DNA from: Purshia tridentata
Taxonomy: Eukaryota > Streptophyta > Magnoliopsida > Rosales > Rosaceae
Length of the DNA: 38,810 bases
Reading direction: 5' to 3'
Assembly: GCA_003254885.1 (NCBI GenBank)
Contig: QANT01001439.1
Coordinates: 1-38,810, forward strand
This document shows positions 11,338-23,440 of this stretch, one piece after another. Position 1 is the first letter of the stretch; each line of letters opens with the position of its first letter. The position numbers and the translations under genes were made by a program. The notes under the pieces were generated by a model. That model was not told the DNA's origin. It was given only the letters and a program-made list of their open reading frames with translations, and ran no database searches.

Positions 11338-12519
11338 ATGCTCTCTCTCTCTAAAAGCGATTCTCTTCAACCTCTCAATGCAGGAGAAACATCAAAATCC
11401 CTCGGAATCCCATCCCTTACGTCCTTGATTTTTAGGGTTTTGTTTCTTGAGCTGTTCCACTTTGCTTGTCAGAGACTCATATAATTCATCACTGAGATTT
11501 GTGCCAAATTCTCAGTGGGTCAAGCTCTGATTTTGCAGCTCCTATTATTTATAGTAAGTATCATTTTGTCTAATTATGTAAGCTTAGTAAATTAGTGACT
11601 TTTCGTTTAGTTTGTTGGTTGTTGTTGTCTGTTTAAGATTTTTAGTTATAAGTAGATCTGTGTTGTAAGCTAGTACTTTCGAGCAATTTGGGATCGAAAT
11701 CTTTTGTTTCGTTCCCTACGAAATTGGAGAAGAAAATGAAAGCGAAAATTTGAAACGTTGTTGTTACCGTTAGTTTTGAGTTCTGGGTAAACAAAAATCG
11801 AGCCAATGGATCTGTTCCGCTAGGTGTGGTGCGAATTTTAGTGCTTTTTTACATGACTCAATTGAGCAAGGTTTGGATTGGGAATTATGGTTTTGGATTT
11901 TTTTGCTGTGTTTTGTTGGGAACAAAACAAAGATTATGTCTTTGGATTGGAAAGAAGTGTGTGAGCTAATTTAGCCCAGTGACTATATATTATGTTTCAT
12001 TTATGTGGATCAGTAAGATTTACTGGTATACATTTTTGAGTTCCTTAAGCTGGGTTAGTGTGTATAGCACGAGTTTGTGCAATAGTCAGATTCATCTGAT
12101 CTACGAAATTTTAGATACTAGGATTGAGATCCTAGTGTCATTAACTTAATTATGGTTGTGTTTGCAACGTAGCTTCTATATCATGAACTTAATTTAGAGA
12201 TCATTGAATACAGTTACTGACCCACATCTTTATCTCTGCAGGTTTTTGTTATGTCCCGAATTAATTGTTAATTCATGTAAATGCTGGCTGATATTCTAGA
12301 ATTAGAAGTTTTTGGTTTACCCTAATTACTGTATGATGAAAGTCATTTTTGGAATTCAGAATTGAGCATTCCGCTGGTCTCAAAAGCTGCATTGGTACTA
12401 TAACTGGTTAATAATCGTGCTAGTCAAGGAAATATGTACTGATTAAGAGTTTTAATGCTGGAAAATGGATTGGCTTTAAAGTACATGCTTGTTGATTCTG
12501 CAAACCTTTTATGAAAAAT
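11338..12519 (+). promoter_or_regulatory. YODA leader: 5' UTR exon, intron and uORF-rich second leader segment
   Basis: A CT-rich start near 11340 and an inverse telo-box TTAGGGTTT at 11432-11440 suggest the first leader exon. It ends at a consensus donor (ATA|GTAAGT, 11553/11554). The acceptor TATCTCTGCAG ends at 12241, so the leader intron is about 688 bp. The remaining leader (12242-12519) holds upstream ORFs at 12251-12271, 12275-12280 (AUG directly followed by UAA), 12281-12325, 12333-12365, 12434-12442 and 12455-12514. The last stops inside the first in-frame AUG (ATGA, 12511-12514). The exact 5' end is inferred. Confidence 0.6.
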
Positions 12520-13973
12520 ATGCCGTCATGGTGGGGGAAGTCGTCGTCCAAAGAAGCAAAGAAGAAGGCTAACAAGGAAAGTTTCATTGACACATTACAT
12601 CGGAAATTTAAGTTTTCATCAGATAGTAGAGCGAACAGTAGAACAGGAGGGTCTCGAAGACATTGCAGTGACACAATTTCGGAAAAGGGATCTCGATCAC
12701 CAATAATATCAAGATCTCCTTCGCCCTCCAAAAACGTTTCAAGATGTCAAAGTTTTGCGGAAAGGACTAATTCTCAACCACTTCCACTTCCTGGTCTACA
12801 TCCTGCTCATGTTGGTCGTACAGACTCTGGAATTAGTATATCAACAAAACCAAGATCGGAAAAAGGCTGTAAGACATTATCGTTTCTACCTCTCCCAAGA
12901 CCTGGGTGCATTGGCAGTAAGCCAAATCCTACAGACGATGGAGATATAAACACTGCTTCAGTTTATAGTGAGAGCTCTGGTGATAGTGACGATCCAGCTG
13001 ACTCATCATGCCACCGTAGTCCCCAGGCAACTGACTATGACAATGGGACTAGAACTGCTGTGGGCAGCCCTTCCAGGTGAGCTTTCATTTATTATATATG
13101 CTATCATGCTTCTAGTATGCATCTTTTTGTATATCAGTATATGCATGGCTTTGTATGTTTTATTTTGTAAATCTTTTAGCTTGCTCATCCCTGACAAATT
13201 TACTGCAATTTTTCTGAAGTGTGATACTCAAGGATCAGTCATTCAACGTCTCCCCAATAAACGCAAGAGAGGCAAAAAAACCAGCTAACATTTCTTTCAG
13301 TAATAATATTTCCTCTACATCACCTAAACGGAGGCCTTTAGGCAGTCATGTGCCAAATCTACAGGTTCCTTATCATGGAGCTTTCTGCAGTGCTCCAGAC
13401 AGCTCCATGTCAAGTCCTTCGAGAAGTCCAATGAGAGCATTTGGCACTGAGCAAGTCGTGAACTCTGCTTTCTGGCCTGCAAAAACTTATACAGATGTCA
13501 ACCTAGTTGGATCTGGCCACTGCTCCAGTCCAGGTTCAGGTCATAATTCTGGGCATAATTCAATGGGTGGGGATATGTCTGGACAGTTGTTTTGGCAGCA
13601 AAGCAGGGGTAGCCCTGAGTATTCTCCAGTACCTAGTCCCAGAATGACAAGCCCTGGCCCAGGCTCAAGAATTCATAGTGGTGCTGTCACCCCTATTCAT
13701 CCTAGGGCAGGAGGGACTCCCATTGAGACACAGACAAGCTGGCCTGATGATGGGAAACAGAGTCACCGTTTGCCTCTTCCTCCTGTGACAATATCCAATG
13801 CTTCCCCTTTTTCTCATTCAAATTCAGCAGCAACATCTCCTTCTGTGCCACGAAGTCCTGGAAGGGCAGAGAACCCAGCAAGCCCTGGTTCACGCTGGAA
13901 AAAAGGAAAGCTGCTGGGTAGAGGCACATTTGGACATGTTTATGTTGGTTTTAACAGGTAGGTACACAATATG

Positions 13974-14004
<31 letters not shown>

Positions 14005-16687
14005 AAGCAATCATAACACCTGTATAGCTTAGTAGTTAGTTGTATAAAGGATATAATTGTTTCCATGCCTTCAAACTTAGCTGGAGCAGCAGAATTCAGG
14101 GAGCTAATGTTAATAATATCTCTTGATATTGCATGGCCACATTCTAATGGCATCTGCTTAATGATTTTGGAAATTACCAATTGTAGGGGAACAATCCAAT
14201 TTCTCTCATATGTGGCTTGTAAATCAAGTTTGTGCATACCTAATTTAATACCATTAACTTGTTTAGTGAAAGTGGTGAAATGTGTGCAATGAAGGAGGTT
14301 ACATTATTTTCTGATGATGCAAAGTCTAAGGAAAGTGCTAAGCAGTTAATGCAGGTATCATCCCGTTGTTTTAGGTTTCATGTTGCTTCCTTGGTCATAA
14401 AGTTATATGGTCGCTTCTCTTGTTTGACTTTTATGTTCCTATTATTTTTACAGGAAATTACTTTATTGAGCCGTTTAAGGCATCCAAACATTGTGCAGTA
14501 TTATGGGTCTGAACAAGTAAGTCTTATGTCCATTTTGTATCATTCTTATTACTTATTTAAATACTGTTAATTACAGATTCTTTTATTTGTCTTGGTTTTC
14601 ATTATCGTATTTTCCGGTTATGGCATTTGAAAGTGGTCAATTACTCAAACAATAGCAACTGTAAAGAAGTTAATGCTTACATATATTTGTATATATAAAC
14701 ATATATTCAGTAGTTGTTATTTCACAGGTCTCTAGAGAAGCTAAGCATGGTACTCTGAATCTGTCTGCAGTAGAGCCACATTATTGCAAGATTATTTTTC
14801 AATTGAAGATTTAAGTAATTAATTCAATCTACTTTGTATAAGCTCTGACAGTTATTCCCATAACAGGTTGGTGACAGGCTTTATATATATTTGGAGTATG
14901 TATCTGGTGGCTCTATATATAAACTTCTCCAAGACTATGGACAATTTGGCGAACTAGCAATTCGTAGTTATACTCAACAAATCTTGTCAGGGCTTGCATA
15001 TTTACATGCTAAAAATACCGTCCACAGGTGAATTACCCATTCTTGATGATGATGTATTTACTGAAGATTAAGCATCTATCATCCTTATAAATCTTTATTT
15101 TGTGTACAGGGATATTAAAGGAGCAAATATACTTGTAGACCCAAATGGACGTGTCAAGTTGGCAGACTTTGGGATGGCAAAGCATGTAAGCATAGGCATA
15201 CTTACTTTTCAATTTTTCATATTCAGTGTTGTTAAATCAAATGACTATTAAATTATGCATGAGAGAGGAGAATATGATTCCTTTTTGACCGGTGGATTAT
15301 GGTTCACACTTCACATTATCACTTTCATATTTCTTAATCTGCAAAATCTACGTTGCAGAGACAGATTTATTGAGTGCATTCAAAAAGTATAAAATTTTGA
15401 TTTTAAATAAATTTGCATGTTTGAGCCATCTGAACATTTCCCCCTCCACATTTACTTCCTAACATATTCTATACCAAAAATCAAGCTTCCTCAACTTTAA
15501 TTATGTGGTGGTATCAGGAATGATCATTCTTGTTTTCAAACTTTTCTTGCGTATTTGCAGATCACTGGGCAGTCATGTCCATTATCGTTCAAGGGAAGCC
15601 CTTACTGGATGGCACCTGAGGTTAGATCCTTTCTTGTTTTTATCTTTATTTCCTTAATGACATGCTTCTTGATAGTATTATCCAATCTTAACTTCTGTTG
15701 CTTGCCAGGTTATAAAGAACTCAAGTGGTTGCAACCTTGCTGTGGATATATGGAGTCTAGGGTGCACTGTTTTGGAAATGGCTACCACAAAACCACCTTG
15801 GAGCCAGTATGAAGGGGTAAGAATCTTAGATGTAGAAATGAGTGCTTTTATTTATTTATTTATTTTTGGAGTAGGCACTGGGGGTCGTAAGAAGTTGAAT
15901 TTGAGATTGAGTTAATAGCAACTGCTTCAAGCACTCTCTCATGTACTTGAGGCTTGGGCCTACGAATAAATTGCGTATATTTGAAGCGTGTACATTATTT
16001 GTTCTTTCTTCTCATTGTGTACTATTTTCCTTTTGTGGTCTAAAGGTTGCTGCAATGTTTAAAATTGGGAATAGCAAAGAACTTCCGGCAATTCCAGATA
16101 GCCTCTTGGATGATGGAAAGGATTTCATAAGGCAATGCTTAAAGCGGAATCCACTTCATCGTCCTACAGCTGCTCAGCTTTTGGACCATCCTTTTGTGAA
16201 ATATGCTGCACCTTTGGAAAGACCTATCTTGGGCCCCAAGCCTTCTGATCCACCCCCTGGGGTGGCAAATGGAGTGAAAGCTCTGGTATGAATTCCATTT
16301 TTCCATAAATGTAAAATTAGTATCTTTTGGTATTGGTAGTTTTCTGCTCATTCTCTATTTTGTTTGAGCATAGTGCATGCTATCAAGTTTTGTATATGTG
16401 GTGGCATCATGTACATCCGTACATATAGGTTTTTGATAAAAAATTTTGACATGTGGTATTTGTGCATGATAGGTAGACATACATCAATGATATCATTTTT
16501 GCAGACCTTGATGAAGCGACTGTTATGGATGTTATATTTACGGGATATCTCTTGTGGTTGCTTATTTTCATCTTTTGTGTTCTATTGATCATTATCAGGG
16601 CATTGGGCAAGCAAGAACCTTTTCCAACTTGGACTCAGATAGGCTTGCGGTTCATTCATCTAGAGTTTCAAAAACTAATCACCATAC

Positions 16688-16754
<67 letters not shown>

Positions 16755-17343
16755 GTATATATGTGTATATATTATATATATGATTAATGACGATGACGAT
16801 GAAGACATTGATAATAATATTTTGGTTTGATTTATTTGCCTAAACTCCAGTGAGATCCAGATTCCAAGGAATATATCATGCCCTGTCTCACCCGTCGGAA
16901 GCCCTTTATTGCACTCAAGGTCACCCCCACGCCTAAATGGAAGAATGTCACCTTCTCCTATATCTAGCCCTCGGACCACTTCGGGCTCATCCACGCCTCT
17001 CACAGGTGGCAGTGGTGCCATTCCATTTATTCACTTGAAACAGTCCATGCACTCGCAAGAGGGTTTTGGAGGCAATTCAAAACCCTTGAATGGTCTCTAT
17101 GTCAATGGGCCCTCCTATCATGATTCGTCTCCTGACATGTTTCGAGGGAAGCAAAAGATGCCCTGTGAGAATGATGTTCTGGGAAAGCAGTTTGTAAGGC
17201 CTGCCCCTGCAGAGCAGTATGATGGACAGTCTGTTTTGGCTGATCGTGTGTCTCGCCAACTCCTTAAGGATCATGTTAAGATGAACCTGTCACTGGATTT
17301 AAGTCCCACATCTCCTTTGCCCAGCCGCACAAATGGAATCTAA
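12520..17343 (+). CDS. YDA: YODA-type MAP kinase kinase kinase
   Basis: Eleven coding exons: 12520-13076, 13220-13957, 14267-14354, 14454-14516, 14867-15027, 15110-15185, 15561-15620, 15709-15816, 16046-16285, 16599-16690, 16851-17343. They join in frame to 891 aa (Arabidopsis YODA is close to this length). The N-terminal half is Ser/Pro-rich and begins [20 protein letters not shown], a YODA hallmark; in this family it acts as a regulatory region. The kinase domain is about residues 411-669: glycine loop [11 protein letters not shown], Lys441 in CAMKE, HRDIKGAN at 535-542, DFG 555-557, GSPYWMAPE at 573-581. The C-terminal tail is Ser/Pro-rich. In Arabidopsis YODA acts upstream of MKK4/5 and MPK3/6 in stomatal patterning and zygote asymmetry. 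An AUG at 12511 would add three residues; 12520 matches the family start. Confidence 0.95.
13979..14004 (+). repeat. (CT)n microsatellite in YODA intron 2
   Basis: About 13 CT units lie 20 bases into the coding-region intron that follows the exon ending at 13957. The donor here is a normal AG|GTAGGT, so the tract is not part of the splice site. Confidence 0.9.
16693..16750 (+). repeat. (CT)29 microsatellite directly at a YODA 5' splice site
   Basis: The exon ends at 16690 and the intron reads GTCTCTCT: the GT is followed immediately by 29 CT units, then an AT-rich run. The donor therefore lacks the usual A/G-A-G-T at intron positions +3 to +6. The acceptor CTCCAG ends at 16850. The joined frame restores the conserved YODA sequence SEIQIPRN, which supports this splice. 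Confidence 0.9.
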
Positions 17344-18178
17344 CTCATTTTCATTGACCAAACAATCAGATCAAGCTCTCAAGTTTATCAGACCTGGATA
17401 TCCCAGATCAATTATTCATCATGTTGAACTGCAAAGGAGGTATATTTGTACAATAAGGACCCAAAGTTGAAGACCTGTGGAATAAGGTTGAAGGCCTGGA
17501 AAGTTAAGTGGCTGGAAGCAGATAACTTTTTTGCATGTCTTAGCTCTCAAGCTTATAACAATTTGATCAGCTAAGCCATGAGACGAGAACTGATTCTGGT
17601 CCGAGAATAGGTTATGCATATGATTCCTGAAGAATAACAAACTCAGATAGTACATATAGTGTGATGCGGCTTTGACTTGTGGAAAGTTGAGTGCTTGACT
17701 GATTGGAGCTATGAAAAGCTTGATTTTGCCTGACAAGGATGGCTTCTGATGATCCAATGTATTGCACTTCCTTCAGTAAGGAAAAACTTCCGACACCAAG
17801 AAGTGCATATTTTTGAGATGTTCATATAGAGAAAAGAAAGGCTAAGAGGTAATAAATACTACTAGCTTTTGAACAATTTTTTAGGTCTGAAACTGCTGTA
17901 CAGAAGATGGGAGACCGAACTGGGTCCAGAGAAATAGTCAGTCGTGGATTTTTCAAGCCTGCACAATCCGTTTCTTGCATTGATTTATCGTGGGCTCATG
18001 GGTAACATTGTATACTGTTGTACCTGATTTATTGAATCATGTATGTACTGTACATCATTCCTCAAGTGAAATGAAGAAATCTAACTGCATGCACCTATAT
18101 TTTTTTGAGTGTCGGAGCTTCATAAAATGAATGATGTCACCAACCAAACCATGGTTAGAATTGAAACTAGTAGAAATC
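17344..18178 (+). other. YODA 3' UTR and flank
   Basis: This stretch follows the TAA of YODA and has no supported ORF. It probably holds the 3' UTR, ending somewhere near 17850-18100, but no strong poly(A) signal decides the end. Confidence 0.5.
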
Positions 18179-18183
18179 CAGGG

Positions 18184-18867
18184 TGTTAGAATATGTTTGA
18201 ATAGAAATCTTAAAAGTTGTATCTTTTCAATTTTTTTTTTTTTATGAAAAGGTGTGACTTCTCACTTAAAATTTAGTTGCAACTTTTCATTAATTATGAA
18301 GGGTTGCAATTAGTTTTTATAGAGATAACCTTTCAATATCTATGGGCTGCAACTTCTCATAGAGAAAGGTTATAACTTTTCATTGTGAAGGGTTACATGT
18401 GAAGAATTGCAACTTCTCATTGTGAAAGGTTGCAATCTTCCAATCCCTATAAATAAACATCTTCACATGGCATTTAGAAATAGAATCAAGTTGAGTATTG
18501 TTAGTTCTTCAAGGAGATTAGAGTTGTCAAATACTTGAGAGAATAAACACACAAGTTCGCTAGAATTCAAAGTTTGAGTGCTCTACTTTGAATTAGATAG
18601 TTGTATCCGAGGGACGGACACCCATCTGAAACTACAAGCACAAGAGTAGGGGTGAAATATCTGTCTTAAGACATTGCTAAGGCAAGCCTCTATCTACTTT
18701 ATCTTATATTATTCTGTAATAGATTGAGTTAAAGTTTATATTCTTGTAATTGTATTTAAATTGTTATATTTGTGAATTTATACATTGAGTGATATTATTG
18801 AAAAATTTTCGGTATTTTTTTATTTATATATTGTGTTTGCAATCCTAACTTTGTTCCATAACCAACA
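18184..18867 (+). mobile_element. Solo LTR, Ty1/copia-like, with 5-bp target duplication
   Basis: The 684-bp element starts TGTTAGAATATG and ends AACCAACA, so it has TG...CA ends and short imperfect inverted termini. It is flanked by a perfect CAGGG on both sides (18179-18183 and 18868-18872). A TATAAATA at 18448-18455 and an AATAAA at 18542-18547 fit a U3-R-U5 order on the + strand. There is no primer-binding site after the right end and no internal region, so it is a solo LTR left by recombination between two LTRs. Assignment to Ty1/copia rests on length and ends only. Confidence 0.88.
18278..18420 (+). repeat. Repeated TGCAACTTYTCAT motif in the LTR U3
   Basis: Copies lie at 18278-18290, 18348-18360 and 18408-18420. 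Degenerate versions occur near 18254 and 18370, and complementary GTGAAAGGTTGCAA-like runs lie between them. Repeated short motifs upstream of the TATA box are typical of LTR enhancers, but no factor is known for this one. Confidence 0.7.
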
Positions 18868-19062
18868 CAGGGCATGGCTTAACAGTCAATCCTCAATACC
18901 TGGATAAGCTCAAGATACAACTGAAATCATTGTTTTAAAGAAAACGAGTATGAAATTTCCAAACTTAATATAATACATAAAAATGACAAAACAATCTGTG
19001 GTGGGAGGGGCATTGTGTAATGTTTACGAAGAAATTACACCATGTGATGGGTTTCCAGGACA

Positions 19063-22000
19063 TCATTTAATCAAATCCATGCTGAAATCCCAGAGTTTCT
19101 TGGCCAACTCCACGTCTTTAGCTTGTGGTCTTGGGTTGGATATGTTGCTGTCTGAAAAATATTCACCACTCACCCCCTTGGCCTGTGGATGCAATGCCAC
19201 ATAGCATGTTGTTGCCGCTCCCTATAATAATCGAAAAAAGTTAATAAACAACCCAACTCTATTTTTGAAATTTTAACCATTTAGAATTTTAGAGAGTGAA
19301 CTTGGACAGCATTGTTTTCAAAATCTAATCCAATATCTTCTTCTAGTGTCACAAATCCAACCACAGGTTCAAGTGTTCAACTAAATATAACTTACCTGCT
19401 GAACATTTTTAAGCACAGCTCTACCGAGAATATTCACAAGACCTGCATTCAACAGAAGACCACAAGCTATAAATATCAAAACTTACGCACAAAATGAATA
19501 AAAAATTAGGGTTTTAATTTTGAGCTTTGTAGATTGAAAGCCAAGGTTGCACACAAATCCCCCATGTCAAACTTTCCTATTTTTGACCAATAGTCATGAT
19601 ACCAATAGTTTTTTGTGCTTATTTAAAACTCACACAGCTTATTTAGTGAAGTAGTTACCATTAATAGTGCTGTTATAACGGAAAAGATTGGTAACTATTG
19701 CACCAGGGTGAAGTGAGTTTGCAGTTATATTGGTCCCTTCTTCCTGTTGAAGAAACAAGCACTAGTATCAGATTTCACTCAGCACACCATGACTGCTATT
19801 AAAGAAACAGTAATGTTTGTCTTATGTTTATACATACAAATAAGCACATATGTAGGCAAGCTGGTATTGTCATGAATCATGAATCTGCTGAGGTACTGCA
19901 GAAACTCCCATCTGCTACCACTGAGTTATTATCTAATTCATTTTATCTGAGAGATGATAACATACCTTGAAACGTCTTGCAAGCTCGTTGGCATGCAAAA
20001 TGTTAGCAAGCTTTGATTGGCCATATGCAGCAAAACTGCTGTACCTGCAGATAGCCAGTCCAAACTCAGATCAAACATATATAATAGTACGTTCTCCTTT
20101 CAGCATATGCTATCATTTTATCAACAATTTTTTCAAACAAGCATAAGCATATTTGAATTGCTTATATTTATAGTGTTGAGTTACAGCTGATCTCAAAAGT
20201 TTAAGATGTTAGAAAACGAGCCTAATAATGTATGCCAAGCACACAACTTAACAACCAACACACGATTACACAACCCCTACAGGTCCAAACAACTATTTAG
20301 CCAAACAGGGGTTTACATGAGCCAAACAGAAATGAAATCACCATAAATGGAGGTTACCAAAACTCAAACCAACAACTTAATAGACAAGCAGGATAGGATC
20401 TAATGTATATAACGCAACTTAACAACACACATCAACATATATAATACTATCTCAAAAGTATGGGTTATATTATATCATTGTTACCCTGATTGGTCATTAA
20501 TTTTATCAAAACGGATTCCTTCACGATAGGAGTACCGGTGAGCATCCGAGGAGACATTTACAATTCTCCCTTCTTTGCTACCTTTGCGTGCTGTTTTTTT
20601 CATAGTGTCCAACAAAAGGTTTGTCAAAAGAAAATGACCTGCAGAATCAGGAAAAGCCAATCTTTAACAGTTATATAGAATCAATCATCTTGCTTGAATG
20701 TTTATTTTCTGAAGTATGCTCTGACAGCTTATAGGTTTAAAACAAGATTAGCTTGAGATTAAGTTGGAAGAAACATTCAGTCAATCAGGATAAGTTAACA
20801 ATAATTCAAAAAGTCAGTTTTATGGTCTAATAAATACAACATACCTACATGGTTTGTCGCAAATTGAAGTTCTATATTGTCTTTAGAAAGTATGAAGGGG
20901 GTCGCCATAATTCCTGCATTGTTACTTATGATAAAAGAGTAAAATCACCACTGGTTAATTTTATGAACTAGGCCTGATTAAGAAACACAGCAGAGTTATA
21001 CCATTTCTATCATTTCTTACATTAGGATGTTTAGAGGACGACCGGATGAATTGAAATCTGATGCAAATTTCCTCACAGATGATAATGAGCTGAGATCCAA
21101 TTCCATGGCATCAACTTTGGCATTGGGGATTTCCTTAACTATCGCTTCTTTCACATCCTTACCAACAGCCGCATTTCTCACTGCCATGATCACATGGGCA
21201 CCACGCAGTGCAAGAACACGCGTAGTTTCAGTGCCAATACCACTAGATGCTCCTGTAAAGACAATATCCAGAAACACAGAAGAGATGTCCATAAGACCAT
21301 GAAAGAACTTAAGATCTGTGCATCCTCATTTACTAGCATGAAACATATCTTTTGTAATTCTCTTCTCCTAAAGGCAATACAAATCCAGTAGTCATATTAT
21401 ATATGATTTTTGAATGAAATCTGCATGTTATACCCAATATATGTTACAAACTTACAAAAGAAGTAGATGGTTACATAAAAGTGTTGGACTTATTCACTCA
21501 GCCAGACGCCTAAAAATGTTACATTCAACAACGTCAGTGAATTTTTGCTTTTACAGTGCTGGATATATCATGGGAATGAGATGGACAAAATTGTTATACA
21601 TTATCTTATAGCATCAACTTTTGAATCCCGTATGGGGCATACAAAATAAACAGGAGCAGATGCTAAACGTAGTGGCATGGGACTAATAATTTTGTAACTC
21701 TACAAAGTTTCACTACAATCCCTGATGATGGTCTCACAGAAACACAATTGCCTTCCTGAAATTAGCATCAATTTACACAACAGGACAACATGGAGGACAA
21801 ACAAAAGAAACTTGATTGAAAAGTTAAATTTTGATTCATATAATCAGATTAGTGATACCAGTTGAGTAATAGGGAACAAGAGATGGACCCCACAATATTA
21901 AACTAAATGTCAAAACAATATCATATCATCAAAAAAAGGATTCATGTGAAAATTCCAATAGCTATAAGTTTGAAGTACAATAAAGAACAATTACCCGGTT

Positions 22001-22321
22001 AATTGCTACCACTATGCAAAATTCTAATATTTTTTTAATAAATAAAGAATTAATTTAATAAGATCCTGTCATTCATCCATATTACAATTATCTTCCAACT
22101 GTAAAATATTATCAAGAGATGGATATATACTGCAAAAAGAACTGATAACATTATAACAGTCCATAAAAATATCTACATCTCAATTTTCAGAAAGAATAAA
22201 AGAAATGAATTTTGCCTGTAACAATGGCAGTGAGGCCAGTGGCATCAATCCCTTGAGTAACTTCTTCTGCTGTGGAAGATGAAGAAAACCCAGATGGCCC
22301 TTTTTTTCTAAACAACCACAT
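19063..22321 (-). CDS. TIC32: TIC32-type short-chain dehydrogenase, chloroplast
   Basis: Eight exons in transcript order: 22321-22216, 21252-21021, 20924-20845, 20638-20485, 20044-19966, 19743-19659, 19442-19396, 19221-19063. They join in frame to 313 aa. SDR landmarks: TGASSGIG at residues 35-42 (nucleotide binding), NNAG at 114-117, a Ser pair at 169-170, and catalytic YGQSK at 198-202. The N-terminal [20 protein letters not shown] and the conserved [11 protein letters not shown] and [12 protein letters not shown] match TIC32-like proteins. TIC32 associates with the inner-envelope protein-import machinery and binds NADPH and calmodulin in pea; the C-terminal tail here ([12 protein letters not shown]) is amphipathic. 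The family also includes many non-chloroplast retinol-dehydrogenase-like SDRs, so location is inferred. Intron 1 uses a GC donor. Confidence 0.9.
21253..22215 (-). other. GC-AG intron 1 of the TIC32-like gene
   Basis: Exon 1 ends ACAG and the intron begins GCAAAATT. The acceptor is TTTACAG. The frame across the junction gives the conserved [10 protein letters not shown], and no GT alternative keeps both frame and motif. The intron is 963 bp. Confidence 0.8.
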
Positions 22322-22429
22322 TTTTTCTCTCCAAGTCCAAAACTTTATCTGAATCTCTTTCTCAGAGGCAAACTACAGTACTAGAATATCGTTAACTCAC
22401 AGATCGAACTCAAAGAAATGGGAAAGGGT

Positions 22430-23440
22430 GATCTGTAGTGACACTTGTGACTTGTTAATAAGAGTTGGAAAGCGTCTTTTTTATACAGTGGTTGGAGGCG
22501 TGGAGTCTCAGCCTCTTCTCACTGTTCTCTGGCTACTATTGCTGAAAACACGAGGGGTGACTTTGAGGGAGTTTTGCCTTTTGGAAAACTGCACGAGTGG
22601 AGTTTTGGACGTACAGGATAAAGTTGGAAGGTTGTTTTTGGCCAAGAAAAGTTGGTTGGTTATCTACCACGAATATTATTAATAATTAAATTTTTTTTCT
22701 CAAAAAAGGAAAAAACAAATACTAAGTCCTGGGCTATAGCTGTGTGGATGGAACTAAATACAAGACTCGGTGGCTATAGTATAACTCTCTATTTTTTTCA
22801 CTGTTAGTTTAACACCCTTTAAGGCCTTAACCCTCATCTGTTATCTCATTAAATTTAATATAGTTAAAACTTAAAAGTGATATACAACATTATATTATCA
22901 TCCTTATTATTGTCATCCTAAGCATTTCTATGTGCCTTGTTATTGGGAGGGGTAATTAGATGGTATTAAATTCAAGGTACTTGAAAGGCACTTGTAGCAT
23001 CCTATTGGGTTACAGATTGGACATTGAGGTGGTGTTGTCTAATTGATTTTCAATATTGGAAGGTGTTTAGAATGTAGGTCTTAAATTGAAAGTACTTCTT
23101 TAATAATGCATGAGATATGCTAATAATTTCATCATCTCTACCAGAAAAGAAAATAATAGTACTTTTTTTAAACCATATATTTTTGTGAGCATTAGCTAAA
23201 AATAAGCATTAGAGTTAGGCTTTTATGATAATCTAGAAAATCGTCTTTTAAAAAGACAAATAAACATTTTAAAAAGGAAAAAGAGAAAAAGAAAAGAGTT
23301 GGCCGTTGGTCGTTGGCGTATATATTTCTAAAAGAAGAAAAGAGTGAAAAGGGATTATGGCCCACTTACTATAAATTGATCCAACCCACCGAATTTTAAC
23401 TGACAATCCGACCCGCCCAAATATCAATCGGGTCAATTCC
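22430..23440. other. Intergenic region between divergent TIC32-like and SKP1-like genes
   Basis: No gene is supported. The left end probably includes the TIC32-like promoter, read on the - strand. The middle is AT-rich. The two genes are transcribed away from each other, so this is a shared upstream region. Confidence 0.5.

Noticed and set aside
12511..12519. AUG at 12511 as the YODA start
   Set aside because: In frame and possible (adds three residues), but family proteins start at the MPSWW/MPWW position, and the 19-codon uORF stops within this AUG.
16525..16830. ORFs encoding long Ser-Leu repeats
   Set aside because: Artefact of reading through the CT microsatellite inside an intron.
22900..23060. 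Possible repeat fragment in the TIC32/SKP1-like intergenic region
   Set aside because: No terminal repeats, duplications or second copy in the window.
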